Numbered from the stretch's first letter, positions 1 to 9,024 are shown. The stretch: 64,000 nucleotides of DNA from Ancylobacter polymorphus (GCF_030813495.1 NZ_JAUSUI010000003.1:372001-436000), one strand, 5' to 3'. Made by a program: numbers and translations. The notes: a model not told the origin generated them from the sequence alone.

Positions 1-578
1 AAATCCGCGTGAACGGCAAGACCGTCACCGGCCCGGGCCCGGAACGTGCCTTCGTGTTCCAGGACTTCGCGCTGATGCCGTGGGCCACGGTGATGCGCAA
101 CGTCGCCTTCGGCCTTGAACTCAAGGGCATGGGCAAGGATGAGCGCCAGGCGATTGCCGCCAAGTACATCGCCGAAGTGGGGCTTGCAGGATTTGAGAAC
201 AAATACCCGCACGAACTGTCCGGCGGCATGCGCCAGCGCGTCGGCCTTGCCCGCGCCTTCGCGGTGAACGCCGATGTACTGCTGCTCGACGAACCGTTCT
301 CGGCGGTGGACGAACAGAACCGGCGCAAGTTCCAGGAAGATTTGCTGGAACTCGTCGAGAAGGAGAAGAAGACCTTCATCTTCGTCACGCACTCGATCGA
401 AGAGGCGGTCTATTGCTCGGACCGCATCGTCATTCTCTCGCGGCGCCCCGGCCGGATCGCGCAGATCATCGAGCCGGAGATCGACCGTTCCGCAACGCCG
501 GACGCCATCCGCCGTGACCAGGGCTACCTCGATACGGTCGAGGAAATCTGGCAGGGCCTGAAGCGCTACGTCGATTAG
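1..578 (+). CDS. ABC transporter ATP-binding protein, nitrate/sulfonate/taurine type (5' truncated)
   Basis: This is the ATPase subunit of an importer of the SsuB/TauB/NrtD class; it hydrolyses ATP at the inner face of the membrane to drive uptake. The window edge removes the N-terminus including Walker A. The reading frame is already open at base 3, so the GTG at position 9 is internal rather than the true start. Counting from that GTG, the Q-loop glutamine is residue 18, the signature LSGGMRQR begins at 70, Walker B LLLDEP lies at 91-96 and the switch histidine is 128. The permease gene follows after 11 bases, so the two are one operon. The substrate cannot be read from the sequence. Confidence 0.93.
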   Translation, partial: IRVNGKTVTGPGPERAFVFQDFALMPWATVMRNVAFGLELKGMGKDERQAIAAKYIAEVGLAGFENKYPHELSGGMRQRVGLARAFAVNADVLLLDEPFSAVDEQNRRKFQEDLLELVEKEKKTFIFVTHSIEEAVYCSDRIVILSRRPGRIAQIIEPEIDRSATPDAIRRDQGYLDTVEEIWQGLKRYVD

Positions 579-589
579 GGGAGGGCGCG

Positions 590-1342
590 ATGACCTTGTT
601 TGGATTTCGCGTGCCCATGATGGCGTCGCTGCTGGTGTGGTGCGTCATCTGGGAGATCGTCGGGCGTTCCGGGGCGATGTTCCTCATTCCCCCGCTTTCC
701 GACGTGCTGGTGGCCGCCGTGGCGCTGGTGCAGACGGGAACCTGGCAGGCGGCGGCGCTCACCACGCTGAACAGCTTCTTGCTCGGCATGTTCTTCGCCA
801 TCGTCGTCGGCATTGCCATCGGCGTGCTGATGGGGCGTTCGGCCACGGCCGACAACCTTCTGGGGATCTGGGTCAATATCTTCGTCTCCGCCCCGCTCTC
901 GGCGCTCGTGCCGGTGCTGATGATCCTGTTCGGCATGGGCGAGACCACGGTCGTGGTGACGGTGTTCCTCTTCGCGGTGTGGATCATCGTGCTCGACACG
1001 CGCGCCGGCATTCAGAGCGTGCCCAATTCGCTGCTGGAAATGGGCCGCAGCTACGGCGCCTCCCGCTTCGCGCTCTACAGCAAGATCATCCTGCTGGCGG
1101 CGCTGCCGGAAATCCTTGCCGGCATCCGCCTCGGCGTGGTGCGCGGCGTCAAGGGTGTGGTGATCGGCCAGCTGCTGGTGGCGATCATCGGCTATGGCGA
1201 ATTGTTCGAGCTCTATTCGCGCAATTTCGACATGGAGAATTTCTGGGCCCTCACCATCATCCTCTTCGCGGCGGCGATGGGATTGTCGGCCCTGATCGAG
1301 AACATTGAAAAACGCGTCGACTATTACGCAGGAGTACGCTGA
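590..1342 (+). CDS. ABC transporter permease, nitrate/sulfonate/taurine type
   Basis: This 250-residue inner-membrane permease of the binding-protein-dependent family pairs with the ATPase just upstream. It has about six hydrophobic segments and a cytoplasmic coupling (EAA-like) loop around residues 150-183, including LEMGRSYGAS and GIRLGVVRG. The length is normal for SsuC/TauC. The start follows a GAGGGCG ribosome site. Its stop codon overlaps the start of the next gene by one base (TGATG), which suggests translational coupling with the hydrolase. The substrate-binding protein gene is presumably upstream of the window. Confidence 0.93.
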   Translation: MTLFGFRVPMMASLLVWCVIWEIVGRSGAMFLIPPLSDVLVAAVALVQTGTWQAAALTTLNSFLLGMFFAIVVGIAIGVLMGRSATADNLLGIWVNIFVSAPLSALVPVLMILFGMGETTVVVTVFLFAVWIIVLDTRAGIQSVPNSLLEMGRSYGASRFALYSKIILLAALPEILAGIRLGVVRGVKGVVIGQLLVAIIGYGELFELYSRNFDMENFWALTIILFAAAMGLSALIENIEKRVDYYAGVR

Positions 1343-2046
1343 TGAACGCGCCTATCGACACTTCCACCTATGTGATTACGCCTCCTGGCATTCCGACGCT
1401 GCCCGTCGAAGGCTCGGACAAGCTGTTCCCGATCCACCGCATCTACTGTGTCGGCCGCAACTACGCCGAGCACGCGATCGAGATGGGGCATGATCCCAAC
1501 AAGGAGCCGCCCTTCTTCTTCCAGAAGAATCCCGACAACGTCATCACCGACGGCACCTTCCCCTATCCCGACAAGTCCAGCGATGTGCATTACGAGCTGG
1601 AAATGCTGGTCGCCATCGGCAAGGGCGGGGTGAACATCCCGGTCGAGTCCGCCCTCGATCACGTCTGGGGCTATGGCGTCGGCCTCGACATGACCCGCCG
1701 CGACCTTCAGGGCGAGGCCAAGAAGCTCGGCCGTCCGTGGGAAGTGGGCAAGGCCTTCGAGGCCTCCGCCCCGTGCTCGGCGCTGGTGCCGGCCTCCGCC
1801 ATCGGCCATCCCGCCGCCGGCAAGGTGTGGCTCAACGTCAACGGTACCCAGCGCCAGGTCGGCGACCTCAACCAGATGATCTGGAAGGTGCCGGAGATGA
1901 TCTCCTACCTCTCCGGCCTGTTCGAACTGCGGCCCGGCGACGTCATCATGTCCGGTACCCCGGCGGGTGTCGGCGCCATTGTGCGCGGCGATGTGATGGA
2001 AGGCGGCGTCGACGGCGTCGGCACGCTCACCGTCAAGGTCGTCTGA
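1342..2046 (+). CDS. fumarylacetoacetate hydrolase family protein (fumarylpyruvate hydrolase-like)
   Basis: This 234-residue enzyme belongs to the FAH superfamily, which cleaves C-C bonds in acylpyruvates at the end of aromatic ring degradation. The fold signature is present: VGRNYAEHA near residue 37, the metal-binding acidic residues E85 and E87 in YELEM and D116 in GLDMTRRD, and SGTPAGVG near 205. The size and the N-terminal PIHRIYCVGRNY match the fumarylpyruvate/maleylpyruvate hydrolase (NagK-like) group, but the substrate is inferred. Coupling to an ABC importer suggests that the importer brings in an aromatic acid or a related compound. The start is fixed by the one-base overlap with the permease stop. 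Confidence 0.88.
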   Translation: MNAPIDTSTYVITPPGIPTLPVEGSDKLFPIHRIYCVGRNYAEHAIEMGHDPNKEPPFFFQKNPDNVITDGTFPYPDKSSDVHYELEMLVAIGKGGVNIPVESALDHVWGYGVGLDMTRRDLQGEAKKLGRPWEVGKAFEASAPCSALVPASAIGHPAAGKVWLNVNGTQRQVGDLNQMIWKVPEMISYLSGLFELRPGDVIMSGTPAGVGAIVRGDVMEGGVDGVGTLTVKVV

Positions 2047-2104
2047 ACCGCTTCAGGCCGGCACCCGATCCCGAACATCGGGTGCTGCCGACGCGTGGAT
2101 GAAC

Positions 2105-2135
2105 GGGACGCAGCGCGATCGCTGCGTCCCGTTTT
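2105..2135 (+). terminator. rho-independent terminator of the ABC/FAH operon
   Basis: A perfect 10-bp stem, GGGACGCAGC paired with GCTGCGTCCC around a GCGATC loop, is followed by GTTTT. It lies 59 bases after the hydrolase stop and before the convergent helicase gene. A second stem at 2061-2085 (GCACCCGAT/ATCGGGTGC) has no T tract. Confidence 0.85.
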
Positions 2136-2180
2136 CGTTTGCCTTTTCAGGTGGTGGGCCGAAGCCGAGGCCCGTGCCGG

Positions 2181-4271
2181 TCAAGGCCGGCGCGGCGGCT
2201 TGCTCTTGCCGGGCTTGGTATAGGGTTTCTTGCCCTCTGTGCCCTTGTCGAAGCGCGGCTTGCCTTCCGGCTTCTTGCCGTCAAAACGTCCCGGCTTCTT
2301 GCCTTCAAATGTCTTCGGGCGTTCGGGGCGTGCCGAACGCTCCCTGTCGGCGTCCGTCAGCGGGCTCCATTCACGCTTCTCCGCCCCGCCCTTGCGATGA
2401 GCGGTCTTGATGCGCTCGGGCCTGTCCCCCGGCATCGCCTCGTGCCGCGGCCGACCATCGGCCGCGGCTTCGTGCGAGCGCTCATGGCGTGGCGCCGGCG
2501 CGCGCGGAGGCTTGGTGTCGACAGGCGCCTCATAGCGAGGCTTGTCGTGGGCGGACCTGTCATCGGCAGGTTTTTGCCGTTCCGGTCGTGCGCGTTCGGG
2601 ACGTGTACGTTCGGGACGGTCCGTCCGCTCGCGCATCGGCCGCTCGCGGGGCGTGCGGACAAAGCGACCTTCCGGCGGGCCACCGGGCATAGGCTCGATC
2701 ACCACGTCGCCGCCCTCGATCCGGCGCGCCGCCTTGGCGAAGCGGTCTGCGGCGGCGAGGCTCACCTCGAAAGCGGTTTCCTCGTCGAGAATGCGGATGA
2801 CCCCGATGTCCTTGCGGGTGACATTGCCGCGCCGGCAGATCAGCGGCAGCAGCCATTTGGGATCGGCATTGCTGCGGCGCCCGACATTGAGCCGGAACCA
2901 GGCGCTGCCGCCGCCCGAGGGACCACCAAATTCGCGGTCGGCCGCGCGGTCGCGCACGGCACGCGGCTCGCCGGGGTCGGCCACTTCCTCGGGGGCCGGC
3001 AGGCCGGCGCGATAGAGCCGCACCAGTGCGGCGGCCAGATGCTCGGGCGTATGGGCGGCGAGCAAAGTGCGCCCGGCGGCGAGGTCTTCCTCGTTCGGCT
3101 CCTCCGTGAGCAGCGCATCGCCCAGCATGCGCTCATGATCGAGGGCGCGGATTTCTTCTGCCGTCGGCGGGCCGGACCAGACCGGCGCGATGCCGAGCCC
3201 GCGCATCAGCTCCTCGGTCCGCCGGCGCCGGAAGGGCGGCACCAGCAAGACGCTCACGCCCTTGCGTCCGGCGCGCCCGGTGCGCCCGCTGCGATGCTGG
3301 AGGCTTTCGGCATCATTGGGCAGTTCGGCATGGACGACGAGGCCGAGATTGGGCAGGTCGATGCCGCGCGCGGCAACATCCGTGGCGACGCAGACTTTCG
3401 CCCGCCCGTCACGCAGCGCCTGAAGCGCATGGTTGCGCTCGTTCTGGCTCAATTCGCCGGAGAGCGCGACGGCGGAAAACTGCCGCTCCTGCAGCATGGC
3501 ATGCAGCCGCCGCACCGCCTCGCGCGTGTTGCAGAACACGATGGCGGAGGGTGTGTCGTAGAAGCGCAGCACATTGACCACGGCGTGGTCGATCTCGGTC
3601 GGCGCCACACGGATGGTGCGGTATTCGATATCGGCGTGCCCACCTTCGGCGCTCGCCACCTCGATGCGCAGCGCATCGTTCTGGTAGCGCTTGGCCAGCG
3701 TGGTGATGCCGCGCGGCATGGTGGCGGAGAAAAGCAGGCTGCGCCGTTCCGGCGGGGTGGCGTCGAGGATGAATTCGAGATCCTCGCGAAAGCCGAGATC
3801 GAGCATCTCATCGGCTTCGTCGAGCACCGCGACTTTCAGCGCGGAGAGATCAAGCCGGCCGCGTTCCAGATGGTCGCGCAGCCGCCCCGGCGTGCCGACG
3901 ACGATGTGGGCGCCCTGGTTCAGCAGGCGCTGTTCCTGCCGGGGGTCCATGCCACCGACGCAGGAGACGATGCGGGCGCCGGTCGCGGCATAGAGCCAGC
4001 CGAATTCCCGCTGTACCTGAAGCGCCAATTCACGCGTCGGCGCCACCACCAGCGCCAGCGGAGCCGCGGCGGGGGCAAAATGCTCCTCGGCGGCAAGCAG
4101 CGTCTCGGCCATGGCGAGCCCATAGGCGACGGTCTTGCCCGATCCGGTCTGCGCCGACACCAGCAGGTCGCGGGTTGCGGCCTCCGGCGCAAGCACGGCG
4201 CGCTGCACGGGCGTTGCGCTGGTGTATTCCCGCTCGGCAAGCGCACGGGCGAGCGCCGGGTTGGTCGTCAT
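2181..4271 (-). CDS. DEAD-box ATP-dependent RNA helicase with DbpA-like RNA-binding domain
   Basis: This 696-residue RNA helicase remodels RNA or ribonucleoproteins in the cytoplasm. Visible motifs are the Q-motif region TPVQRAV near 20, Walker A AQTGSGKT at 40-47, PTRELA at 78-83, the DEAD box at 151-154, SAT at 182-184 and the domain 2 motif HRSGRTGRAGR near 330. A DbpA-type RNA-binding domain follows (LLPLICRRGNVTRKDIG, about 455-525). The final 170 residues are a low-complexity tail rich in Arg, Lys, Pro and Glu. This layout matches the CsdA/DeaD group. ATG at 4271 was chosen because the helicase core begins there; the open frame extends 18 codons further upstream. It converges on the ABC/FAH operon. 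Confidence 0.9.
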   Translation of the reverse strand: MTTNPALARALAEREYTSATPVQRAVLAPEAATRDLLVSAQTGSGKTVAYGLAMAETLLAAEEHFAPAAAPLALVVAPTRELALQVQREFGWLYAATGARIVSCVGGMDPRQEQRLLNQGAHIVVGTPGRLRDHLERGRLDLSALKVAVLDEADEMLDLGFREDLEFILDATPPERRSLLFSATMPRGITTLAKRYQNDALRIEVASAEGGHADIEYRTIRVAPTEIDHAVVNVLRFYDTPSAIVFCNTREAVRRLHAMLQERQFSAVALSGELSQNERNHALQALRDGRAKVCVATDVAARGIDLPNLGLVVHAELPNDAESLQHRSGRTGRAGRKGVSVLLVPPFRRRRTEELMRGLGIAPVWSGPPTAEEIRALDHERMLGDALLTEEPNEEDLAAGRTLLAAHTPEHLAAALVRLYRAGLPAPEEVADPGEPRAVRDRAADREFGGPSGGGSAWFRLNVGRRSNADPKWLLPLICRRGNVTRKDIGVIRILDEETAFEVSLAAADRFAKAARRIEGGDVVIEPMPGGPPEGRFVRTPRERPMRERTDRPERTRPERARPERQKPADDRSAHDKPRYEAPVDTKPPRAPAPRHERSHEAAADGRPRHEAMPGDRPERIKTAHRKGGAEKREWSPLTDADRERSARPERPKTFEGKKPGRFDGKKPEGKPRFDKGTEGKKPYTKPGKSKPPRRP

Positions 4272-4528
4272 GAATGTCACGGCAGGTCCGCCTATATCGC
4301 AGGTCGTCGGGCGCGCAAGCGCCATCCGAGAAGATCTCTAGGCTTCTCCTTAATCGTGCCGGCGCCACCGCGCTACTGTCACCAGCGCATTCCGGGGTCC
4401 AGCCGGGCGCGGAGCCCCGCCAATAGGTTTGCTGGGGAGCATCAGCCCGGCCATCGGCGCCGTCACGCGGCTTTCACACAAGGTGATGACGTTGCATCTT
4501 ACCATTGCTTGATGTCGCAGGGATACCG

Positions 4529-6058
4529 ATGCCTCCTAAGCCCTTACAGACCAGTCACGAACCTGACATCGGCAGGACCGTTCAACACTATATCGATGAG
4601 CGGCCGAGTTGGCCGGACGGAACATTGGTGCCGGTCACCCCAATGACGGCCATGCAGTGGCGCATCTGGGGTCTCGCCGCAGCCGGCAAGTTCTTCGAGG
4701 GACTGGTCGTCTTCATGACCGGCGTCGCGATGCCGCTGATCGCCAGCGAATTCGGTCTCGACGCTGTCGAGCACGGTGCCGTGGGCGCTGCCTCGCTGGC
4801 CGGCATCCTGGTGGGTGCGCTGCTGCTCGGCGGTCTTGCCGATCAGTTCGGCCGCAAGCTCATGTTCATTGCCGAGATGGTACTGTTCATCATCTTCCTG
4901 GTGCTGCTGTCGGTGGCGCCCAGCTATTCCTGGCTGGTCGTCTTCCTGTTCGGCATCGGTCTGGCGCTCGGCTGCGACTACCCTACGGCGCATCTCATCA
5001 TTTCCGAGAGCATTCCGAGCAGCGCCCGGGGGCGCCTCGTGCTTGGCGCCTTCGCTTTCCAGGCGGTCGGTGCTCTGGTCGGCACCGGCGTCGGTTATGT
5101 GGTCCTTACGCTGGATCCCGACGTCACCGCGTGGCGGTGGATGTACGCAGCCGCGATCATGCCGGCGACGATTGTGCTGGCCGGTCGCTTCTTCGTCACC
5201 GAGAGCGCGCCCTGGCTGTTCGCCCGGGGGCGCAAGCATGAGGCTGAGCGTGAGACCGCCCGCCTGCTGCATCGCAAGCCCGCCTATCCCAAGAAGGTCG
5301 TGCTCTCGGCCTCCATCAAGGCCGAGACGGAGAGCAGCGGCTGGATGGCGTTGTTCAACCGGCGGAATCGGCGCGCCACCATTCTCGCGGCGGTGCCGTG
5401 GTTTCTGCAGGACCTGTCGACGTATGGCATCGGCATCTTCACGCCCACCATACTCGCCGCGGCGCTGGGGCATGACAGCGCCAATGCCCGCAACGTCGCT
5501 GAGATCATCCAGAACGACATCTCCGCCGCCCAGGGCGCGGCCATGATCGACGTGCTGCTCATCGTCGGCATCCTCTTTGCGGTAGCGCTCGCCGACAGGG
5601 TTGGCCGTGTTCCGCTGCAGATACTCGGCTTTATCGGCTGCGCGGCCGGTCTGCTGATCGCGTCCTTCTCCGCCTATTACGAGGGCACCTTCGCGACGGC
5701 CCTCATCTTCGTCGGTTTCATGATGTTCAACTTCATGACCAATCTCGGTCCGAATGCGCAGACCTACCTTCTCGCCGGCGAGGTGTTTCCGACCGCCATT
5801 CGCGGCAAGGGCGCTGGCTTCGCCGCCGCCTTTGCCAAGATCGGTGCCGTTCTCACCGCCTTCGGCTTTCCCATCCTCCTGGCCACCATCGGCCAGCAGG
5901 CGCTGCTCTATGGGCTGGTGGCGATGTCGCTGCTCGGCGCGGCAGTCACATGGTGGTTCCGCATCGAAACCACGGGCGTCAGTCTCGATGACGTGGGAGG
6001 GCGCAAGCACCCGGCCGAGAAAGCGCGGGTGCCGGACAGCGCCATCGCTGAAATCTGA
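4529..6058 (+). CDS. MFS transporter, sugar-porter-like
   Basis: This 509-residue major facilitator superfamily transporter has about twelve membrane segments. The conserved MFS loop motif between helices 2 and 3 appears as GGLADQFGRK, and its second-half counterpart as ALADRVGRVP. The ending GEVFPTAIRGKGAGFAAAFAKIGA is typical of the sugar/metabolite-H+ symporter branch. ATG at 4529 has an AGGGA ribosome site six bases upstream; an in-frame TTG at 4505 is less likely. It diverges from the helicase gene across a 257-bp gap in which I see no clear operator. The substrate is unknown. Confidence 0.85.
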   Translation: MPPKPLQTSHEPDIGRTVQHYIDERPSWPDGTLVPVTPMTAMQWRIWGLAAAGKFFEGLVVFMTGVAMPLIASEFGLDAVEHGAVGAASLAGILVGALLLGGLADQFGRKLMFIAEMVLFIIFLVLLSVAPSYSWLVVFLFGIGLALGCDYPTAHLIISESIPSSARGRLVLGAFAFQAVGALVGTGVGYVVLTLDPDVTAWRWMYAAAIMPATIVLAGRFFVTESAPWLFARGRKHEAERETARLLHRKPAYPKKVVLSASIKAETESSGWMALFNRRNRRATILAAVPWFLQDLSTYGIGIFTPTILAAALGHDSANARNVAEIIQNDISAAQGAAMIDVLLIVGILFAVALADRVGRVPLQILGFIGCAAGLLIASFSAYYEGTFATALIFVGFMMFNFMTNLGPNAQTYLLAGEVFPTAIRGKGAGFAAAFAKIGAVLTAFGFPILLATIGQQALLYGLVAMSLLGAAVTWWFRIETTGVSLDDVGGRKHPAEKARVPDSAIAEI

Positions 6059-6190
6059 CCCAAAGCTGCAACTCCCGAATGGGGGGTGCCGTCCTCAACG
6101 CCGAATTGTCGCAAAGGGTTGGAACTGATACTTCAAAGCGACCTCCGATGATTGGACCTGTTGCTGCCGATCACGGATGCGGCAAGGAAA

Positions 6191-7324
6191 ATGAGGGTGG
6201 CGACCGATCCAGCGCATTCGGTGCCTGCCGCTGTGGGGGCCGATAGCGGCTCACCAGCGGCCATCGGTCCCGTCGCCATGATGGGTCACAGGGGCTATCA
6301 CCCCGCCAAGATGCGTCCCGTGCGCCTGCGGGCCTTGCTGGCCGAGTCGGCGCTTCAGAGCGTGGATCTCTGCTTCCTGAACAGCTCCGATTGCGAGCCC
6401 GTCACCGGAATGGTGCGCGCCTGGAGATGGAGTGCGGAGGGGTGGCGCCAAAGCTCCCATCCTCTGCCTCCCGTGGTCGTCATCCTCAATGAACCCGCAA
6501 CGCGGCAAGAGGCCGAGGTGGAACGATGGGTGCGCGCCTCCTCGACGGCCCTCGGTACCCTGAGACGCGATAAGCTTGGCAATGCGGAGCTTCTGGTCGG
6601 CACGCCATGGGAGAGGCATGTCATCCCATCCGAATTGCTCGGTGCCGACCGCCTCCAATGGCAATTGGCCGCGTGGCTGGCGGGCGGTGGGATCGTGGTC
6701 AAGCCGAATGACGGCATGCGCGGCATCGGCGTGCAGTTCGTCATTCCCGCCGGGAGTGGTCGATGGGAGATGATCCAGGGCGACCGTCGTCACGTGGTGA
6801 ACACCGATGAGGCCATTGCGCGGGTGAGCGCGGCGATAGGCGCGCGCATGGGTTATCGAGACTATGTCGTTCAACGTTACATCGACACGCGCGATGGCAG
6901 CGGCCGGCCAGGAACGCTGCGCTCGGAAGTGATGCGTATGCCGGGCGGCGCGTGGGGCTCGGTGCGCATCACAGGCCGCATTTCGCCGCCGGGCAAGGTG
7001 GTATCGACCATTTCGCAAGGGGGCTCGTTGATGCCGGTCGAGAGTTATCTCGGCGGGCGCGGCGAGCCCGATATCGGCGGGCGGATACGCCAGATCGAGG
7101 CACTCTCGCTCGCACTTGCCGAACGGCTGACGGAAAGTGACACGGCGCACCATTTCGAATGGGCCTTCGACCTCGCATTGGATCAGGACCGCCAGCTCTG
7201 GTTCCTGGAGGCGAATGCCCGTCCGCTCAACTTCGGCGGGGAGTTTGAGCGCGCCACCTGGCTCATCGCCTATCTCAAATCCTTTGTCCCGGTCGGCTCG
7301 GGCTCGGCGCCGGCGGGCCCATGA
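6191..7324 (+). CDS. ATP-grasp protein resembling the YheC/YheD family
   Basis: This protein of about 377 residues appears to have an ATP-grasp fold. The glycine-rich segment GGGIVVKPNDGMRGIGVQF, the later VVQRYI and the C-terminal LWFLEANARPL fit the nucleotide- and metal-binding elements of that fold. RSEVMRMPGGAWGSVRITGRI and STISQGGSLMP recall the YheC/YheD proteins first noted with Bacillus spore coats. In a Gram-negative the function is unknown; ATP-grasp enzymes usually ligate a carboxylate to an amine or thiol. ATG 6191 was chosen for the AAGGA just before it. A TTG at 6152 and the ATG at MMGHRGYHP are alternatives. It stands alone, with no operon partner. Confidence 0.6.
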   Translation: MRVATDPAHSVPAAVGADSGSPAAIGPVAMMGHRGYHPAKMRPVRLRALLAESALQSVDLCFLNSSDCEPVTGMVRAWRWSAEGWRQSSHPLPPVVVILNEPATRQEAEVERWVRASSTALGTLRRDKLGNAELLVGTPWERHVIPSELLGADRLQWQLAAWLAGGGIVVKPNDGMRGIGVQFVIPAGSGRWEMIQGDRRHVVNTDEAIARVSAAIGARMGYRDYVVQRYIDTRDGSGRPGTLRSEVMRMPGGAWGSVRITGRISPPGKVVSTISQGGSLMPVESYLGGRGEPDIGGRIRQIEALSLALAERLTESDTAHHFEWAFDLALDQDRQLWFLEANARPLNFGGEFERATWLIAYLKSFVPVGSGSAPAGP

Positions 7325-7424
7325 TCCTCCGCGCGTTAGCAGGTGTTTGGCGTCTCTTCTGTGCGCTTAGGTGTCTGGGGGCTTGAAGAGGCTGCGCGGC
7401 GCCCTTAATGTGCCGCCGGCCTGA

Positions 7425-7498
7425 GCGGGCGTAGTTCAATGGTAGAACGGCAGCTTCCCAAGCTGCATACGAGGGTTCGATTCCCTTCGCCCGCTCCA
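7425..7498 (+). tRNA. tRNA-Gly (anticodon CCC)
   Basis: The 74-nt cloverleaf has acceptor strands GCGGGCG and CGCCCGC, discriminator T and an encoded CCA at 7496-7498. The D-arm contains AGTTCAATGGTAGAAC. The anticodon stem GCAGC/GCTGC encloses the loop TTCCCAA, so the anticodon is CCC. The T-arm contains GGTTCGATTCC. The D-loop is short, as is usual for tRNA-Gly. Confidence 0.97.
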
Positions 7499-7852
7499 AT
7501 TCCCCTCCGGCTGCGACTGCTGTTGGTGGGACATCTCGTATTTTCAGCCATTTTGAAGGCGCTCACCGAGTGTCGGTGACAGCCCTTGTTTGCCCGTGGA
7601 CCTACGGACAAGGCCGGCGCCGGGGCTCGGGAGCTCCCCAAGGGAAGGGGGCACCAAATGGTGCCTGTCACTCCCGGCAAGCATCTCGATGGCTTGCGGG
7701 ACGCGGCGTGATCCACGCGCATGATGGCCCGCTGTGGAGGCAGCGTGAGGGGCGCCAAATCGGGCGGCATCGGCTGCTGCCGTCTATGTCCGCCCGGCTC
7801 CGAGCCGATAGGATGGGGCGGCCGGCGAGTCGGGCGGCTTTGAAAGCGGAGA
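7499..7852. other. 354-bp intergenic region without a recognisable gene
   Basis: This stretch lies between tRNA-Gly and the 2-hydroxyacid dehydrogenase gene. Short open frames cross it, but none has a ribosome site or a recognisable protein. I see no tRNA, integrase or repeat boundary that would mark an element inserted at the tRNA. Confidence 0.5.
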
Positions 7853-8794
7853 ATGCGCGTGAGCGGGGATGCCCTGGTCTTCTACAGCGCGGTGGATGAT
7901 GGACAGGCGTGGCAGGCGGCGCTCAACGCTGAACTCCCCGAGCTTGATGTGCGGATCGACCCGGATGTCGGCGATCCCGCCGACATTCGCTACGCGCTGG
8001 TGTGGACGCCTCCCGCCGGCTTCTTTGCGCGCTTTCCCAATCTGCAGCTGGTGGTCAATCTGGGAGCCGGTGTCGACTCATTGATGCGGCGGGAGGATCT
8101 GCTGCCGGTGAAATTCGCCCGTCTCAATGATCCCGGTATGGAGGCGATGATGGCGAGCTACGTCATCTTCGCGGTGACGCGCTATGCCCGCGACATACCG
8201 GTGTTCGAACGCGCCAAGCGGCGCGGCGAATGGGACTATGTACATCCCCGTCCGCTGTACGAGATCAAGGTCGGTGTGCTGGGGCTCGGCGAGCTCGGCG
8301 CGGCTTCGGCCAAGGCGCTGGCGGGCATGGGCTACACGGTGTCCGGCTGGTCGCGTAGCCCGAAGGACATTGCCGGCGTCACCGCCTTCACCGGCCGCGA
8401 GGGGCTGGAACATGTGCTCGGTGAAAGCGAGATCGTGGTCTGTCTGGTGCCGCTGACGCCGGAGACGCATCACCTGCTCGGCGCCGCCGAACTCGCCCTC
8501 ATGCCGCGGGGGGCAAAGCTCGTGAATGTGTCGCGCGGGCCGCTGGTGGATGAGGTGGCGCTTGTCGAGGCGCTGCGCTCGGGTCATCTCGCGGAGGCGA
8601 CGCTTGACGTATTCGAGACCGAGCCGCTGCCGAAGGGCCACCCCCTGTGGACCCTCGACAATGTGCTGATCACGCCCCATGTGGCGAGCATCACCGTGCC
8701 GGCCCTGGCGGCGCGGGATGTGGCGGAGAGCATTCGCCGGGTGCGCCAGGGCTTGCCGCCCTTGCACGAGGTGGATCCTCGGCGGGGTTATTGA
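7853..8794 (+). CDS. ghrA: D-2-hydroxyacid dehydrogenase (glyoxylate/hydroxypyruvate reductase A-like)
   Basis: This 313-residue NAD(P)H-dependent oxidoreductase most likely reduces glyoxylate or hydroxypyruvate. The dinucleotide-binding motif is GLGELG at 144-149, preceded by KVGVL. The catalytic triad of the family fits R228 in VNVSRGPLVDE, E257 in DVFETEPLP and H276 in ITPHVAS. The N-terminal WTPPAGFFARFPNLQ and the length agree with the GhrA group rather than with longer D-3-phosphoglycerate dehydrogenases. The substrate assignment is by family. It is monocistronic, with the next plus-strand gene 53 bases on. Confidence 0.82.
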   Translation: MRVSGDALVFYSAVDDGQAWQAALNAELPELDVRIDPDVGDPADIRYALVWTPPAGFFARFPNLQLVVNLGAGVDSLMRREDLLPVKFARLNDPGMEAMMASYVIFAVTRYARDIPVFERAKRRGEWDYVHPRPLYEIKVGVLGLGELGAASAKALAGMGYTVSGWSRSPKDIAGVTAFTGREGLEHVLGESEIVVCLVPLTPETHHLLGAAELALMPRGAKLVNVSRGPLVDEVALVEALRSGHLAEATLDVFETEPLPKGHPLWTLDNVLITPHVASITVPALAARDVAESIRRVRQGLPPLHEVDPRRGY

Positions 8795-8847
8795 GGCACT
8801 GAACCGCGGGCGCGCCGGCGTCGCTCGTGCTAGACTGTGCTGGGGGT

Positions 8848-9024
8848 ATGAGCACGATGGCGACACCAATGGCACACATCGCGGCTTCGCGGAGCAGGGT
8901 CTTGGCCTGGGGTGCGGGGATTGCCGGGGTCCTCGCCGTCGCTGCGGCGATCGGCCTGTGGGCGCGCCACGGTGCGGTCGTTTTCTTCGAGATGCTGACG
9001 GCCGGTCTCGCATACTGTTTCTAG
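8848..9024 (+). CDS. small conserved membrane protein, function unknown
   Basis: This 58-residue protein has a single hydrophobic segment (about residues 18-36, AWGAGIAGVLAVAAAIGLW) and the C-terminal pattern RHGAVVFFEMLTAGLAYCF. From memory, similar short proteins with a G.AVFFE..AG...CF ending are common and unnamed in Hyphomicrobiales. ATG 8848 directly follows a GGGGGT stretch. The TAG stop at 9022-9024 lies inside the left end of a dispersed repeat, so the last codons may reflect repeat insertion. Confidence 0.6.
   Translation: MSTMATPMAHIAASRSRVLAWGAGIAGVLAVAAAIGLWARHGAVVFFEMLTAGLAYCF

Noticed and set aside
2139-4646. Long plus-strand open frame (835 codons) across the helicase gene
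   Set aside because: It lies opposite the DEAD-box helicase, has no recognisable motif, and its composition is that expected of a GC-rich antisense frame.
7425-7852. tRNA-Gly as an integration site
   Set aside because: No integrase, no repeat of the tRNA 3' end and no foreign-looking genes follow it.
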